The notes under the pieces: model-generated | The model's input: the letters and a program-made list of their open reading frames with translations, nothing else | The model's database searches: none | What the model was told of the DNA's origin: nothing | Source of the DNA: Gilvimarinus sp. 2_MG-2023 | GTDB lineage: Bacteria > Pseudomonadota > Gammaproteobacteria > Pseudomonadales > Cellvibrionaceae | Assembly (NCBI RefSeq): GCF_030547685.1 | Contig: NZ_JAUOQM010000021.1 | Span: 120,980 to 184,979, forward strand | Length of the DNA: 64,000 bases | Direction: 5' to 3' | Translations under genes and position numbers: made by a program | Shown here: one piece after another, positions 18,929-28,869 of the stretch | Position numbering within the stretch: the stretch's first letter is position 1 | How the letters are laid out: every line of letters begins with the position of its first letter

Positions 18929-21664
18929 ATGTTAGGCAAGATTACTAAATTCATATTGGGATCTAAAAACGATCGCGTGCTAAAGCGCATGCGCAAGACA
19001 GTTGTGCGTATCAACGCATTAGAAGAGCAATTACAAGCGCTCAGCGATGAGGAGCTCAAGGCGAAAACAGCTGAGTTCAAGCAACGCCATGAAAATGGCG
19101 AGTCACTTGATGCTTTGCTACCAGAAGCATTCGCCACCGTGCGCGAAGCAGGTAAGCGCACCATGGGAATGCGACACTTCGATGTTCAGCTTATCGGTGG
19201 TATGGCATTGCACGAAGGTTGTATTGCCGAGATGCGCACCGGTGAAGGTAAAACCTTGATGGCCACCTTGCCTGCCTACCTGCGCGCACTAACCGGTTTG
19301 GGTGTTCACATCGTAACAGTGAACGACTACTTGGCCACACGCGATGCGGCCTGGATGACGCCTTTGTTTAATTTCCTAGGTATGGATGTTGGGGCTATTG
19401 TCTCGGGCCAAGATCCGCAGCAAAAGCGCGCGGCTTATCAGGCCGATATTACTTACGGCACCAATAACGAATACGGATTTGATTATTTGCGTGACAACAT
19501 GGCGCTGTCAAAAGCCGATAAGTTTCAGCGCCCTCTACACTTTGCTGTGGTGGATGAAGTCGACTCCATTTTGATTGACGAGGCACGTACACCATTAATC
19601 ATCTCTGGTCCGGCTCAAAATAGCTCGGAAATGTACCAGCGTATGAATAAGTTAATTGCTAACCTGACTCGTCAAAAAGAAGACGAAGAAGATGGCGACT
19701 ACTATGTTGATGAAAAAGCTCGCCAAGTTGAAATGACCGAGCAAGGTCATCAGCATGTAGAAGAGCTATTGATTAAGGCCGGCTTACTGTCTGAAGAAGA
19801 AAGTCTGTACTCTGCTGCCAATCTAAGTTTGTTGCATCATGTCAATTCGGCACTGCGCGCGAATGCACTGTTCAATCGTGATGTTGAATATATTGTGCAA
19901 AACAATGAAGTAGTGCTGATTGATGAGCACACAGGCCGCACAATGGCAGGTCGTCGGTTGTCAGAAGGTTTACACCAGGCGATTGAAGCCAAAGAAGGCG
20001 TACAGATTCAAAGCGAAAGCCAAACCTTGGCATCGACTACTTTTCAAAACTATTTCCGCTTGTACTCCACCCTGTCGGGCATGACCGGCACGGCAGATAC
20101 CGAAGCGTTTGAGTTTAGGGAAATCTACAGCCTGGATGTTGTGGTTATTCCTTCTAACCGGCCCACGCAACGCGATGACTTAAACGATTTGGTGTATTTG
20201 TCCATCGCAGAGAAGTTCGATGCCATCGTACAGGATGTGGAAGAGTTCCGGGCTAAAAATGCACCTGTTCTCGTAGGTACCGCATCGATTGAAACCTCGG
20301 AAGAGATGTCTAAACGGTTGAAGCAAAGCAAAGTGCCGCATCAGGTGTTGAACGCAAAATACCATGAGAAAGAAGCGGAAATTATTGCCCAGGCTGGCCG
20401 CCCAGGTGCTGTGACTATTGCGACCAATATGGCCGGTCGTGGTACTGATATTGTTTTGGGGGGCAATTGGGAGTCTGAGGTAGCGCAGCTCGATAACCCC
20501 ACCCAAGACCAAATCGATACAATCAAAGCAGACTGGAAAGAGCGTCACGACAAAGTCATTGCTGCGGGCGGATTACATATTGTCGGCACAGAGCGCCACG
20601 AATCGCGTCGCATTGATAACCAGTTGCGTGGGCGGGCCGGTCGTCAAGGTGACCCAGGGGTTACCCGCTTTTATTTATCGCTGGAAGATAACCTGATGCG
20701 TATCTTCGCCTCGGACCGGGTGCGTAATTTTATGCAGGCCCTGGGTATGGATAAAGGCGAGGCGATTGAGCACCGCATGGTCAATAACGCTATTGAAAAA
20801 GCGCAAAGGAAAGTAGAAGGGCGTAATTTTGATATGCGTAAGCAATTGCTAGAGTTTGATGATGTGGCAAATGACCAGCGTCAAATTGTTTATCAGCAAC
20901 GCAATGAGTTGCTTGAGGCCGGTGACATCTCTGACACCATAACCAATGTTCGCGCCGATGTGGTCGACGAGGTGATCAGTACGCATATACCGCCACAGTC
21001 CATTGAAGATCAATGGGATGTAGCAGGACTTGAGAAACAGCTAGAGTCTGATTTTGGCTTGAAATTGCCGGTCAAACAATGGCTGGATGAAGATGACAAT
21101 CTGCACGAAGACACTTTGCGTGAGCGAATCCTTAAGGATGTCCAAGCCGCTTATGATGCCAAGTGTGCCGCAGTGGGTGAGGCTGCAGGTAACCCAGATG
21201 CTATGCGCCCGGTCGAGCAACAAATTATGTTGCAGGTGTTGGATACCGCGTGGAAAGAGCAGCTATCCAGTATGGATCATCTGCGCCAGGGGATTAACCT
21301 ACGTTCTTACGCACAGAAAAACCCCAAGCAAGAGTATAAGCGCGAAGCGTTTTATCTTTTCCAAGACATGCTGTCTACGGTTAAGCGAGAAGTGGTTGTT
21401 GTCCTTGCTCGCTTTCAGCCCTATACCCGAGAGCAGTTGGAGCAGATGGAACTACGCCGGCGCGAAATGGAAGAGCAAGCCCGCAGTAAAATGCAATTGC
21501 AACACGAGCAGGCATCCGCTATGGGGGGCGAGTCTGAAGCGCCCTCGGCTGGACAGCCAGGTGCAGCTCCGATGACCCGCGAGGGGCGCAAAGTCGGCCG
21601 TAACGATCCGTGTCCTTGTGGGTCAGGTAAGAAGTACAAACAATGTCACGGTAAATTGAGTTAA
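18929..21664 (+). CDS. secA: Preprotein translocase ATPase SecA
   Basis: SecA drives protein export through SecYEG. The 911-residue protein has the Walker A GEGKT with K108 (same number as in E. coli), the DEAD-like [16 protein letters not shown] segment, the preprotein cross-linking region, [10 protein letters not shown] in the second nucleotide-binding fold, and a C-terminal zinc tail [15 protein letters not shown] that binds SecB and ribosomes. No secM gene is visible upstream; the preceding 84 bases are too short for one. Confidence 0.97.
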   Translation: MLGKITKFILGSKNDRVLKRMRKTVVRINALEEQLQALSDEELKAKTAEFKQRHENGESLDALLPEAFATVREAGKRTMGMRHFDVQLIGGMALHEGCIAEMRTGEGKTLMATLPAYLRALTGLGVHIVTVNDYLATRDAAWMTPLFNFLGMDVGAIVSGQDPQQKRAAYQADITYGTNNEYGFDYLRDNMALSKADKFQRPLHFAVVDEVDSILIDEARTPLIISGPAQNSSEMYQRMNKLIANLTRQKEDEEDGDYYVDEKARQVEMTEQGHQHVEELLIKAGLLSEEESLYSAANLSLLHHVNSALRANALFNRDVEYIVQNNEVVLIDEHTGRTMAGRRLSEGLHQAIEAKEGVQIQSESQTLASTTFQNYFRLYSTLSGMTGTADTEAFEFREIYSLDVVVIPSNRPTQRDDLNDLVYLSIAEKFDAIVQDVEEFRAKNAPVLVGTASIETSEEMSKRLKQSKVPHQVLNAKYHEKEAEIIAQAGRPGAVTIATNMAGRGTDIVLGGNWESEVAQLDNPTQDQIDTIKADWKERHDKVIAAGGLHIVGTERHESRRIDNQLRGRAGRQGDPGVTRFYLSLEDNLMRIFASDRVRNFMQALGMDKGEAIEHRMVNNAIEKAQRKVEGRNFDMRKQLLEFDDVANDQRQIVYQQRNELLEAGDISDTITNVRADVVDEVISTHIPPQSIEDQWDVAGLEKQLESDFGLKLPVKQWLDEDDNLHEDTLRERILKDVQAAYDAKCAAVGEAAGNPDAMRPVEQQIMLQVLDTAWKEQLSSMDHLRQGINLRSYAQKNPKQEYKREAFYLFQDMLSTVKREVVVVLARFQPYTREQLEQMELRRREMEEQARSKMQLQHEQASAMGGESEAPSAGQPGAAPMTREGRKVGRNDPCPCGSGKKYKQCHGKLS

Positions 21665-21675
21665 CGGAGATAAAC

Positions 21676-22896
21676 ATGGCTGTCGGTGAACTTTCTTTTC
21701 CTTGCATGCCGCCAATTGCAGGCGTTGAAATTGGCGTTACGGGGGCGGCCATTAAAAGTCCCGGGCGCGATGATATGCTTATCTTTGCGTTGCCCGACGG
21801 TGCCAGTGTCGCTGGTGTGTTTACCCAAAGTGCTTTTTGCGCAGCACCGGTTACGCTATGCCGTGAACATTTGGAAAAGGCTAGCCCGCGTTTATTGCTG
21901 ATTAATTCCGGTAATGCTAACGCTTGTACCGGTGAGAGAGGCCGTCAAGAAGCTCTGCAATTATGTAGGTCTTTAGCGCAACATTACGCTTTGTCAGAAA
22001 GTGAAGTCTTACCTTTCTCAACAGGGGTTATTGGGGAGCATTTGCCGGTTGATAAAATGCAGGCTGCTCTGCCGTTGCTCGTAGAAAGTACCAAGGAGGA
22101 TGCTTGGGAGCGTGCAGCTCGGGCCATTATGACAACCGATACCCGCCCTAAGGGTGCCACCACCACGCTAGAGTTAGCAGGTCGAACCGTGACCATTAAT
22201 GGCATTTCCAAGGGATCGGGAATGATAAACCCCAATATGGCCACCATGCTCGGGTTTATCGCGACAGATGCCGCCATTGATCAATCGGTATTACAGCGGT
22301 TAGTGCGTGAGGTAGCTGGCTTGTCGTTTAACCGCATCACCATCGATGGCGATACATCGACAAACGATGCCTGTATGTTGATGGCTTCGGGTAGGGCGGG
22401 CAATACCCGAATTACAAGTGTCGATAGTCAAGACTATGTTGCGTTAAAAGCTGCCGTTACCGATGTGTGTGTACAGCTGGCGCAAATGATTGTTGCTGAT
22501 GGAGAGGGTGCCACAAAGTTTGTCACCATTAATGTGCAAGGTGGTGCCAATCACGAAGAATGCTTAAAAGTGGCCTATGCCGTGGCCCACTCCCCTTTGA
22601 TTAAAACCGCGCTGTTTGCTTCTGACCCTAACTGGGGGCGAATAGTTGCAGCTATTGGCTATGCTGGTGTGAGCGATCTCAATGCAAGTAAGGTTCGTGT
22701 GTTACTTAACGATGTACTGATTGTCGAACAAGGTGGTAGGGCGGCCAGCTATACCGAAGCTCAGGGGCAACAAGTGATGGATGGCGAACGAATTACAATC
22801 ACTATTGATCTGGGACGCGGTGAGTGCCAAGAGCTGTTGTGGACCACGGACTTGTCCTATGAGTATGTGCGAATCAACGCTGATTATCGAACCTAA
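21676..22896 (+). CDS. argJ: Ornithine acetyltransferase / N-acetylglutamate synthase ArgJ
   Basis: ArgJ recycles the acetyl group between N-acetylornithine and glutamate in arginine synthesis. The 406-residue precursor cleaves itself before a conserved threonine; here T190 in NPNMATMLGF fits. TRPKG precedes the cleavage site, and DPNWGRIVAAIGY lies in the beta chain. A taacggag ribosome-binding site spans the secA stop, so it is probably co-transcribed with secA. Bifunctional and monofunctional forms cannot be told apart from sequence by eye. Confidence 0.94.
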   Translation: MAVGELSFPCMPPIAGVEIGVTGAAIKSPGRDDMLIFALPDGASVAGVFTQSAFCAAPVTLCREHLEKASPRLLLINSGNANACTGERGRQEALQLCRSLAQHYALSESEVLPFSTGVIGEHLPVDKMQAALPLLVESTKEDAWERAARAIMTTDTRPKGATTTLELAGRTVTINGISKGSGMINPNMATMLGFIATDAAIDQSVLQRLVREVAGLSFNRITIDGDTSTNDACMLMASGRAGNTRITSVDSQDYVALKAAVTDVCVQLAQMIVADGEGATKFVTINVQGGANHEECLKVAYAVAHSPLIKTALFASDPNWGRIVAAIGYAGVSDLNASKVRVLLNDVLIVEQGGRAASYTEAQGQQVMDGERITITIDLGRGECQELLWTTDLSYEYVRINADYRT

Positions 22897-22902
22897 GCGG
22901 TT

Positions 22903-23835
22903 ATGAAACGAATTCAGGTTGCCGTCGGAGTGGTGCAAGATACCGAGGGGCGAATATTAATTGCCAAACGTCCCGAGCACGCTCATCAAGGTGGCTTGTG
23001 GGAGTTTCCTGGGGGTAAGATTGAATCCGGTGAAACGCTTATACAGGCATTAGATCGCGAATTATTCGAAGAGCTTGATATCCGGGTGGATGCCACAACA
23101 CCCGTTATTGATATTATTCACGATTATCCCGATAAACAGGTATGCCTACAGGTTCACAAGGTGGATTCTTGGCGCGGACTCGCCCGCGGAAAAGAAGGGC
23201 AGCCAATTTGCTGGGTTGCCCCGCAAGCGCTCAGTCAGTACACATTTCCCGCCGCGAACTATCCCATATTGAATGCCTTACAGCTGCCTGATCGCTGTCT
23301 TATCACGGGTAAGTTTGCCAGCCTCCAGGATTTTTCAGATCGCCTGCAGCGAGCTTTACTCTCTGGCATTGCCATGGTGCAAGTGCGCGCGCACCACCTC
23401 TGCGACAAAGACTATAAAGTTTTGGCTCAGCGGACCGTAGAAATTTGTAAAGCCCATGAAACGCTTGTGCTATTAAATCACTCGTCGGCTATAGAAATCG
23501 TGAATACCCTTGGGGCCGATGGGGTGCATTTGAGTTCAGCGCAATTGCAGGCGGCGACAGCATTGCCGCAGAGCGGTTGGGTTGGGGCTTCTTGCCACAA
23601 CCGTACGGAGTTGGCTCGGGCGGAGTCCTTGGGGGTTCACTATGCTTCGCTTTCACCTGTGCAGGTTACGGCATCCCACCCGCAAGCAGCGCCCTTAGGG
23701 TGGCCTGAGTTCACCGATATGGTGCGTATGGCGAAGCTGCCTATATATGCTCTGGGTGGCATGGTGCCAAATGATCTGAGGCGAGCCAAGGCTGCGGGTG
23801 CGCAAGGTATTGGCTCGATCAGCGCCTGGTGGTAA
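22903..23835 (+). CDS. Nudix hydrolase (MutT-like) fused to a ThiE/TenI-like domain
   Basis: The N-terminal half (residues 1-130) is a MutT-like Nudix domain with the box GGKIESGETLIQALDRELFEEL at about 36-57, cited here as its core; the usual glycine after EE-x is aspartate. MutT enzymes remove 8-oxo-dGTP. The C-terminal half (about 131-310) resembles thiamine-phosphate synthase or TenI, with GADGVHL and YALGGM. It lacks the ThiE ND pair (LNHSS here) and the T-x-T-K loop (TASHP here), so synthase activity is doubtful. This fusion is known in Pseudomonas next to argJ. It starts 6 bases after the argJ stop. Confidence 0.88.
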   Translation: MKRIQVAVGVVQDTEGRILIAKRPEHAHQGGLWEFPGGKIESGETLIQALDRELFEELDIRVDATTPVIDIIHDYPDKQVCLQVHKVDSWRGLARGKEGQPICWVAPQALSQYTFPAANYPILNALQLPDRCLITGKFASLQDFSDRLQRALLSGIAMVQVRAHHLCDKDYKVLAQRTVEICKAHETLVLLNHSSAIEIVNTLGADGVHLSSAQLQAATALPQSGWVGASCHNRTELARAESLGVHYASLSPVQVTASHPQAAPLGWPEFTDMVRMAKLPIYALGGMVPNDLRRAKAAGAQGIGSISAWW

Positions 23836-23866
23836 TCAAAAGCAGGCATTGGTGAACGCTAAAGGA

Positions 23867-24061
23867 TTAGTCATCGAACTCATCGTTTTGTGCGCTGGCA
23901 TCTTCTCCGGCGATACGATGATTTTCGTTAGCCCATTCCCCTAAGTCGATTAATTTACAACGCTCCGAACAAAAAGGTCGGTGCGGGAACTCATCACTCC
24001 AAAATATTTTCTTTTGACAGGTGGGGCAGGCGAGCTTAATGGGCGGAGTATTATCATTCAT
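23867..24061 (-). CDS. yacG: DNA gyrase inhibitor YacG, zinc protein
   Basis: YacG is a 64-residue zinc protein that binds GyrB and inhibits gyrase. The four zinc cysteines are in CPTC and FCSERC, followed by the conserved KLIDLGEWA segment. The tail is acidic (ends DEFDD). Its start overlaps the coaE stop (ATGA), so the two are translated together. It ends 31 bases from the convergent Nudix-ThiE gene, with no terminator visible between them. Confidence 0.93.
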   Translation of the reverse strand: MNDNTPPIKLACPTCQKKIFWSDEFPHRPFCSERCKLIDLGEWANENHRIAGEDASAQNDEFDD

Positions 24062-24660
24062 GGTGTTAATGCCAAATATTGATTGTGCAGTCGCAGCACT
24101 TGGGTGTGTAAGTCGGCTAAGTCACCGTGATTATGCAAAATATCATCGGCCTGTTTGAGTCGTTCCGGGCGAGACATTTGCGAGGCCATAATCGTTTTCA
24201 CCTGAGTGGCGCTGGCGTTATCACGCGCTTGCGCACGCTCCACCTGCAGCGCTTCTGGGCAGTCAATTACGATGACTCTATCTGTGAGTGTGTGTTGATT
24301 GGTCTCTAATAGCAGAGGTGAGACAAGTAAACTGTAGGCGCTGTGAGCGCAGGCCAATTGCTCAATAATTCGCTGGCGTATAGCGGGGTGGAGCAGTGCC
24401 TCAAGCCAGGCTTTCTGGGTCGAGTCTTGAAAAATGATCTCTCGTAACTTGCGCCGGTTAAGGGTTTGCTCGGCGGTTAAAATTGCCTCACCAAAGTGAT
24501 CGATGATCGCTTTTAGTGCGGGCTCGCCAGGCATGACGACCTCTCGGGCGACGATATCCGCATCGACAATGGCAATGCCCTGCTCGGCGAAGAACGCGGC
24601 AGCGGCACTTTTACCGCTGCCAATCCCTCCTGTTAAACCAACACAATAAGGATTACGCAT
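24058..24660 (-). CDS. coaE: Dephospho-CoA kinase CoaE
   Basis: CoaE phosphorylates dephospho-CoA in the last step of coenzyme A synthesis. The 200-residue protein has the P-loop [11 protein letters not shown] at residues 8-18 and the segments [20 protein letters not shown] and VSPLLLET. It lies between pilD and yacG, the order also found in Pseudomonas. The gap to pilD is 14 bases. Confidence 0.95.
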   Translation of the reverse strand: MRNPYCVGLTGGIGSGKSAAAAFFAEQGIAIVDADIVAREVVMPGEPALKAIIDHFGEAILTAEQTLNRRKLREIIFQDSTQKAWLEALLHPAIRQRIIEQLACAHSAYSLLVSPLLLETNQHTLTDRVIVIDCPEALQVERAQARDNASATQVKTIMASQMSRPERLKQADDILHNHGDLADLHTQVLRLHNQYLALTP

Positions 24661-24674
24661 GAGGGTTCAAAGGG

Positions 24675-25550
24675 TTAACCGATGTGAGCAAACTGTAAAT
24701 AAGAGCGGGTAATGTCGCTGCCCCACAGCATGGCGATCCAGCCGGCAATGGCAAGGTAGGGGCCGAAGGGAATGGGGATATTCTTGTCTCGGCCTTTGAT
24801 GACAATCAAACTTATGCCAATGGCCGCTCCCACAAACGACGAGAGAATAACGATCAGGGGTAGCATTTGCCAACCCATCCAGGCGCCCAGAGCGGCGAGT
24901 AACTTAAAGTCGCCATAGCCCATGCCTTCCTTGCCGGTGAGTAGCTTAAACAACCAAAAGATAGACCACAGGGATAGGTAGCCGAAAATAGCGCCCCAAA
25001 GCGCACTGGGTAAATCTGTAATCAGGCCAAAATAATTGACAATTAGCCCCAACCAGAGCAAAGGCAGGGTAATGCTGTCGGGCAAAAGCTGGGTATCAAA
25101 GTCGATAACGGTAAGAGTCAGCAGCGCCCAGGTAAACACAAGCACACCGAGAGCCGTCCAGTTGAAGCCAAGTTGGCTTACCACAGCAACAGAAATCAGC
25201 GCGGTGGCGAGCTCTATAATCGGATAGCGAGGTGAGATAACGGCTTTACAGCTGGCGCAACGGCCTTTTAGCAGCAAGTAGCTAATGACCGGGATGTTGT
25301 GCCACGGTCTAATGGGATCCTTACATTTAGGGCAATGCGAGTTGGGAAAGGCAATGCCTATTGGTTTTTCATCGGGGACTGGCTGCTCCAAAAGCTCGCA
25401 GCAATCTCGCGTCCACTGCTGCTGCATTTGTTTGGGTAGGCGCAAAATCACCACATTAAAAAAGCTGCCAATAGCTAAAGAGAAAACGGCGACAACCACG
25501 TAGGCGTACCAAGTGAAATAATCAGAGGCGAAAAATTCGGGTTCCGACAC
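24675..25550 (-). CDS. pilD: Prepilin peptidase / N-methyltransferase PilD
   Basis: PilD cuts the leader of type IV prepilins and methylates the new N-terminal phenylalanine in the inner membrane. The 291-residue protein has the cytoplasmic zinc loop with C73, C76, C98 and C101, and the two catalytic aspartates, D150 in TVIDFDTQ and D214 in GMGYGD. About eight hydrophobic segments follow. The start is GTG at 25550, 2 bases after the pilC stop. It should process the PilA encoded 3.4 kb away. Confidence 0.95.
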   Translation of the reverse strand: MSEPEFFASDYFTWYAYVVVAVFSLAIGSFFNVVILRLPKQMQQQWTRDCCELLEQPVPDEKPIGIAFPNSHCPKCKDPIRPWHNIPVISYLLLKGRCASCKAVISPRYPIIELATALISVAVVSQLGFNWTALGVLVFTWALLTLTVIDFDTQLLPDSITLPLLWLGLIVNYFGLITDLPSALWGAIFGYLSLWSIFWLFKLLTGKEGMGYGDFKLLAALGAWMGWQMLPLIVILSSFVGAAIGISLIVIKGRDKNIPIPFGPYLAIAGWIAMLWGSDITRSYLQFAHIG

Positions 25551-25552
25551 GT

Positions 25553-26809
25553 TTAAATGACCTGGCCAATCTGGAAGATGGGGAGGTACATAGCAATCAT
25601 CAAGCCGCCGACTAATACCCCAAGTACAGACATGATCATGGGTTCCAGTAGGGATGACAATGCATCTACCTTATTATCTACTTCCTCTTCGTAATAATTG
25701 GCTGCCTTGTCCAGCATGTCGTCTAGTGCCCCAGACTCCTCACCAATAGAAGCCATTTGGATCAATAGTGATGGGAACATGTTTTGATTACGAATAGAGG
25801 TGTTAAGCTGAATGCCTGTAGAGACATCTTCTCGAATGCGCAAAATGGCATCGTTGTACAACTTATTGCCTGCCGCGCCTGCGACAGAGCTTAGGGCGTC
25901 AATTAAGGGGACACCGGCGGCAAAGGTGGTGGACAGAGTTCGTGCAAAGCGGGCCATGATTGACTGATACAGAATATCGCCGACAATTGGAAGTTTGAGC
26001 ATGTACCGGTCAACTAAATAGGCAAATTTGGGGCTGCGCCGTTTTAATTCTTTGAAAGCATATATAAACCCGATAATGCCTAGCAAAATATAAAACCAAT
26101 AGGCTTGAGCAATCTCAGATAAGTGCAGTACAAATAAGGTAAACGCAGGCAGCTCACCGCCAAAGCTGGCAAAAGTGTCCGCGAATTGAGGCACTACTTT
26201 GATAAGCAAGATAGACGTTACTACAAGTGCCACAACGATCACTGCAATTGGGTAGGTTAATGCTTTCTTGATTTTGGATTTAAGCGATTCGGTTTTTTCT
26301 TTGTAGGTGGCAATGCGGTCTAGCATGGTTTCTAGTGCACCAGACTGTTCACCGGCATCCACTAAGTTACAAAATAAATCGTCAAAATACTTGGGATGGT
26401 TGCGCAGTGCAGGAGCAAAGCCTGTACCAGATGCTACATCATCACGAATTTTATTGATCAGTTCTTCTAGCCCGTTGTGGTCGACACCTCCGGCGACAAT
26501 GTCAAAGGACTGAACAAGGGGGACACCGGCTTTCATCATAGTGGCCATTTGACGGGAAAATACAGCGATATCGCCCGGAGTAACCTTTTTCTTACCTGTG
26601 CCAAACAAAGGCTTGGGTTTTTTTCGTACGCTTTGGATGGAGTAGCCTTGTTTTTGCAGCTGTGCTCGCACTACTGCTGCGCTACTGCCAGAAGCCTCCC
26701 CCTGAGAAACTTTACCTTTGCGGTCTTTAACTTTATAAAGGAAGGTCGCAGATACCGTGGCTTTAGGTTTGGACCTGGTTTTTGATTTGGTTGCCGTAGT
26801 TGTCGCCAT
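25553..26809 (-). CDS. pilC: Type IV pilus inner-membrane platform protein PilC
   Basis: PilC is the inner-membrane platform on which the pilus is assembled by the PilB ATPase. The 418-residue protein has two T2SSF repeats: the first around AVFSRQMATMMKAGVPLVQS, the second around ARFARTLSTTFAAGVPLIDA. Three membrane helices are visible, near residues 185-210, 235-260 and the C terminus. A basic, lysine-rich N-terminal tail precedes the first domain. It lies between pilB and pilD with gaps of 2-3 bases. Confidence 0.95.
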   Translation of the reverse strand: MATTTATKSKTRSKPKATVSATFLYKVKDRKGKVSQGEASGSSAAVVRAQLQKQGYSIQSVRKKPKPLFGTGKKKVTPGDIAVFSRQMATMMKAGVPLVQSFDIVAGGVDHNGLEELINKIRDDVASGTGFAPALRNHPKYFDDLFCNLVDAGEQSGALETMLDRIATYKEKTESLKSKIKKALTYPIAVIVVALVVTSILLIKVVPQFADTFASFGGELPAFTLFVLHLSEIAQAYWFYILLGIIGFIYAFKELKRRSPKFAYLVDRYMLKLPIVGDILYQSIMARFARTLSTTFAAGVPLIDALSSVAGAAGNKLYNDAILRIREDVSTGIQLNTSIRNQNMFPSLLIQMASIGEESGALDDMLDKAANYYEEEVDNKVDALSSLLEPMIMSVLGVLVGGLMIAMYLPIFQIGQVI

Positions 26810-26812
26810 GTT

Positions 26813-28525
26813 TTAATCCTTTGTAACGCGGTTGGCTTCTTCGAGGCTGGTTAGGCCTTGCGCCGCTTTGCGTAGAGCGGATATGCGTAAATTATTGAAA
26901 CCTGCTTTATGAGCTTCTTTGGCAATCACCAGAGAGTTGCCGCCCTCCATTATAAGGCTTGCGATGTCTTGTGTGATGCGAACCACTTCATACACACCGA
27001 CTCGACCTTTATAGCCCTTCATGCAGCTGTCACAACCAACGGGGTGATAAAGTTCTAATTCTTCGCGTGGTATGCCAATCTCATCAAACCCCTCTTCGGT
27101 GAGAATCTCATCCGGTATGTCATCAGCGGGTTTTTTACATTTGGGGCACAAGCGGCGGGCAAGTCGTTGGGCAATAATCAAGCTGACACTGGTGGCCACA
27201 TTAAAAGCAGGTACACCCATATTGAGTAGGCGGGTCAGGGTTTCTGGCGCGCTGTTGGTGTGCAGGGTCGACAATACCAAATGCCCCGTTTGCGCCGCTT
27301 TAATGGCAATTTCGGCGGTTTCTAGGTCACGAATCTCACCCACCATGACAATATCGGGGTCTTGTCTTAGAAATGAACGCAAAGCCTCGGCAAAGGTCAA
27401 CCCCACCTTGGTGTTCATTTGAACCTGGTTAATGCCCTCTAGGTTAATTTCTACCGGGTCTTCGGCGGTAGAAATATTGCGCTCTTCGGTATTGAGAATG
27501 TTCAGTCCAGTATACAGAGAAACTGTTTTACCGCTACCGGTGGGGCCGGTAACCAAAATCATACCCTGAGGTTGTGCTAGCGCATCTAGGAACAGCTTTT
27601 TCTGATCATCCTCATAGCCCAAAATGTCAATCCCGAGCTTGGCCGAGCTGGAGTCGAGAATACGCAGTACGATCTTCTCACCAAAAAGCGTGGGTAGAGA
27701 ATTAACCCGAAAATCAATCGCCCGACTCTTAGTGATTTTCATTTTAATACGCCCGTCCTGGGGGACGCGGCGCTCAGAAATGTCCATCTGCGACATCACT
27801 TTCAAGCGGGCCGAAAGCCGGGTGGCTAGGTTTATCGGGGGTTTGGCGACTTCTTGTAAAATACCGTCAGTGCGAAACCTAACCCGGTAGGCCTTCTCAT
27901 AAGGCTCAAAGTGGATGTCTGATGCGCCCGATTTAATAGCATCCAGTAATATTTTATTAATAAACCGGACAATAGGGGCTTCATCCGCCTCGGAGGTGTC
28001 GTCATCGCTCTTTTCGTCACTGCCGGGTTCTGTGTCTAAATTGGCCAGTTCGTCATCATCCAGGCCGCCTAGAGCGTCGCTTAGACTTTCTTCATTGGCA
28101 TTAAGATAGGCTTCAATGGCTGTGGATAATAGGTCTGCCTCCACCAGGACCGGTTCGGTATTAATGCCGGTGTTGAATTTGATTTCATCCAGTGCGTGTA
28201 AGTTGGTGGGGTCGAGTACAGCGACGAATAATCGATTGCCGCGGCGCACCAAAGGTAGTGCATGATGCTTTTGGATAAGCTTGGGGTCGACCAGCTTTTT
28301 GGGGATGGCATCGGTATTAATGGCGCGCAAATCAAACAGGGGGGTGCCAAACTCATCCGCCGCCACGGAGGCTAAAGTTTTAGAGTCCACAACACTGTTT
28401 TTAGCCAAATACAAAACAAAAGGAATCTTTTGCTTGCCGGCTTCAGACAAAGAGTCCCGTGCCAGCTCCTCATCCAATAAGTTGTCGTTAACAAGCCGTC
28501 GTGCCAATCCGCTGAGTGTGCTCAT
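26813..28525 (-). CDS. pilB: Type IV pilus extension ATPase PilB
   Basis: PilB powers pilus extension. The 570-residue protein has an N-terminal MshEN-type domain (about 1-145), an acidic linker, and a GspE-type ATPase with Walker A GPTGSGKT at 327-334, the Walker B region DPDIVMVGEIRD at 389-400 and a zinc-binding set C460, C463, C498 and C501. MshEN domains in PilB relatives bind c-di-GMP; whether this one does is not clear by eye. It is the first gene of the minus-strand pilBCD-coaE-yacG operon. Confidence 0.95.
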   Translation of the reverse strand: MSTLSGLARRLVNDNLLDEELARDSLSEAGKQKIPFVLYLAKNSVVDSKTLASVAADEFGTPLFDLRAINTDAIPKKLVDPKLIQKHHALPLVRRGNRLFVAVLDPTNLHALDEIKFNTGINTEPVLVEADLLSTAIEAYLNANEESLSDALGGLDDDELANLDTEPGSDEKSDDDTSEADEAPIVRFINKILLDAIKSGASDIHFEPYEKAYRVRFRTDGILQEVAKPPINLATRLSARLKVMSQMDISERRVPQDGRIKMKITKSRAIDFRVNSLPTLFGEKIVLRILDSSSAKLGIDILGYEDDQKKLFLDALAQPQGMILVTGPTGSGKTVSLYTGLNILNTEERNISTAEDPVEINLEGINQVQMNTKVGLTFAEALRSFLRQDPDIVMVGEIRDLETAEIAIKAAQTGHLVLSTLHTNSAPETLTRLLNMGVPAFNVATSVSLIIAQRLARRLCPKCKKPADDIPDEILTEEGFDEIGIPREELELYHPVGCDSCMKGYKGRVGVYEVVRITQDIASLIMEGGNSLVIAKEAHKAGFNNLRISALRKAAQGLTSLEEANRVTKD

Positions 28526-28595
28526 ATCCCATGCTTGGCCTAAGCCGCCCCTTGAACAATTACATTTTCTTCAATTCTAGAAGATTTATTTACCT

Positions 28596-28624
28596 ACTTT
28601 ACGTTTTACATTAACTTTTGGCAA
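28596..28624 (-). promoter_or_regulatory. Putative sigma-70 promoter of pilBCD
   Basis: Read on the minus strand, TTGCCA (28619-28624) and TAAAGT (28596-28601) are spaced by 17 bases. The -35 matches consensus at 5 of 6 positions and the -10 at 4 of 6. It is 70 bases upstream of the pilB start. Confidence 0.42.
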
Positions 28625-28651
28625 TAAGTCTATAAAAGTTACGTTAATTAA

Positions 28652-28659
28652 GGGGGGGG
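28652..28659. repeat. Homopolymeric G8 tract
   Basis: Eight consecutive G residues lie between pilB and pilA, 127 bases upstream of pilB and just behind its putative -35 element. Tracts of this length can slip during replication. Confidence 0.7.
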
Positions 28660-28780
28660 CACTGCCGAGAGTTAGCCTTCGCCCCAGCATTGGGGTCAGC
28701 GAGCGATTGCACAGCAAAAGGTGGGTGGTGGTTTTGAGCGGTAATTGCTTGGGGTGACGTATTTTGTCATCAGGTGACGC

Positions 28781-28826
28781 TTAGCGTCTGCCGAGGGCGA
28801 CTGAGTTGCGCGCGAGACGCTGCTAA
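28781..28826. repeat. Inverted repeat upstream of the pilA promoter
   Basis: AGCGTCT (28783-28789) pairs perfectly with AGACGCT (28815-28821), and the arms extend to TTAG and CTAA with a 3-base bulge. The centre is about 50 bases upstream of the -24/-12 element, a usual place for an activator of a sigma-54 promoter. Confidence 0.5.
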
Positions 28827-28852
28827 CAGGCAAGATGGGTGCTTAGCTGTGT

Positions 28853-28869
28853 TGGCACGCTACCTGCTT
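28853..28869 (+). promoter_or_regulatory. Sigma-54 (RpoN) promoter of pilA
   Basis: The sequence TGGCACGCTACCTGCTT matches the -24/-12 consensus TGGCACG-N4-TTGC[AT] with one mismatch in the core (CTGC for TTGC). The GG and GC doublets have the required 10-base spacing. It lies about 100 bases upstream of the pilA ATG. RpoN control of pilA via PilSR is established in Pseudomonas, and rpoN itself is in this window. Confidence 0.85.
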
